A stretch of 64,000 nucleotides of DNA from Roseburia hominis (GTDB taxonomy: Bacteria > Bacillota > Clostridia > Lachnospirales > Lachnospiraceae). Numbering within the stretch: position 1 is the stretch's first letter; each line of letters starts with the position of its first letter. Of the stretch, positions 63,763-64,000 are shown piece by piece. The stretch lies in assembly GCA_040702975.1 (NCBI GenBank), contig CP159990.1, positions 2,914,001 through 2,978,000 of the forward strand, read 5' to 3'. The position numbers and the translations under genes are program-made. The notes beneath the pieces were generated by a model. That model searched no databases, had not been told where the DNA came from, and saw only the letters and a list, made by a program, of their open reading frames with translations.

Positions 63763-64000
63763 CTATAATTCAATCAGAAGCGTCTTGATCTCATATGCGT
63801 GTAGCTCCATGGTAATCTCTTTCTTTTCAGAGAATGTGCTGATCGGACGTTCTCTCAAATCGCTCTCGGCCCATGCTTTGAAATCAAATCCGGTCTTCAT
63901 CGTCACGTTCTGTCTGGAACCTGCAAATTCATGGAATCGGATCACGATATACCTGCCGTCTTCCGATTTCTTCACTGCGTCCAGCTCCACCTGCTCGTTG
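63763..64000 (-). CDS. C-terminal part of a probable GH38 alpha-mannosidase, 5' end outside window
   Basis: The last 78 residues of a protein that continues past the right edge. ELDAVKKSEDGRYIVIRFHE followed by ITMELHAYEIKTLLIEL resembles the C-terminal beta domain of GH38 alpha-mannosidases, where such a strand order ends the protein. With GH2 beta-mannosidase and a mannose isomerase in the locus the assignment is sensible, but the catalytic domain is not visible here. Confidence 0.55.
   Translation of the reverse strand, partial: NEQVELDAVKKSEDGRYIVIRFHEFAGSRQNVTMKTGFDFKAWAESDLRERPISTFSEKKEITMELHAYEIKTLLIEL

Noticed and set aside
63547..63768. Plus-strand frame encoding HTYLSEGPADLHPG at copy H
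   Set aside because: The similarity to other repeat peptides comes from the element itself; no start signal or family match.

Overview
The window looks like chromosome of a spore-forming, anaerobic member of the Lachnospiraceae (Bacillota, Clostridia). The evidence is a SCIFF ranthipeptide precursor with its radical SAM maturase beside a SecD-SecF fusion, a SpoVAF/GerA-type germination protein, class III (oxygen-sensitive) ribonucleotide reductase, an infC-rpmI-rplT operon with an L20-type leader, and a YesMN/YesL-type sugar uptake locus. Almost every gene lies on the minus strand; only the IS110 transposase, an XRE regulator and a TetR regulator are on the plus strand.

Region by region: 0-12 kb is accessory and partly decayed. 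It holds an IS110 transposase cut by the left edge, several GNAT acetyltransferases, a WYL regulator, a peptidase E homologue, P-loop kinases, a DeoR/kinase/PHP-phosphoesterase operon, a flavodoxin, and a two-component system followed by an ABC ATPase truncated at its Walker A motif. Three genes here (kinase 6.7-7.4 kb, small gene 9.9-10.1 kb, membrane gene 9.6-9.9 kb) each carry a one-base frameshift. 12-26 kb holds a phosphoesterase, a ParB-like/BMP fusion protein, infC-rpmI-rplT, a DegV protein, a MATE exporter, SpoVAF, nrdD-nrdG-dut and an AGCS amino-acid:Na+ symporter. 26-42 kb is a conserved housekeeping block: XRE regulator, tRNA-Gly, aspS, hisS, hemZ-like, MBL hydrolase, relA/spoT, apt, recJ, secDF, scfB and scfA. 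42-50.5 kb holds an AAA/PDDEXK protein lacking its ATPase core, a TIGR04086 membrane protein, and a peptide-scavenging operon (unknown gene, M14 peptidase, DUF969 and DUF979 5-oxoproline transporter subunits, M29 aminopeptidase, pyroglutamyl peptidase). 51-64 kb is a mannoside-utilisation locus: GH2 beta-mannosidase, D-lyxose/mannose isomerase, DUF4432 mutarotase-like protein, ABC sugar importer, YesN/YesM two-component system, YesL-like protein and the end of a probable GH38 alpha-mannosidase.

The most unusual feature is a dispersed family of about 46-base elements with a perfect, covarying palindromic core (TCC..GGA centre) and the conserved flank GTTGCCAAGCATACCTAAGT. Copies occur at about 14.9, 31.7 (tandem), 41.2, 41.4, 43.1, 50.2 (degenerate) and 63.7 kb. 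In all non-degenerate leading copies the same end abuts a hairpin, usually an intrinsic terminator with its T-tract. Two insertions are in frame inside protein-coding genes (a HemZ-like enzyme and an unknown protein), adding peptides of the type QAxLSExPVDxHLG. This resembles terminator-associated, protein-invading palindromic elements such as the Rickettsia palindromic elements, but I do not recognise it as a described family. A second, two-module dispersed repeat occurs at 41.3 and 50.8 kb.
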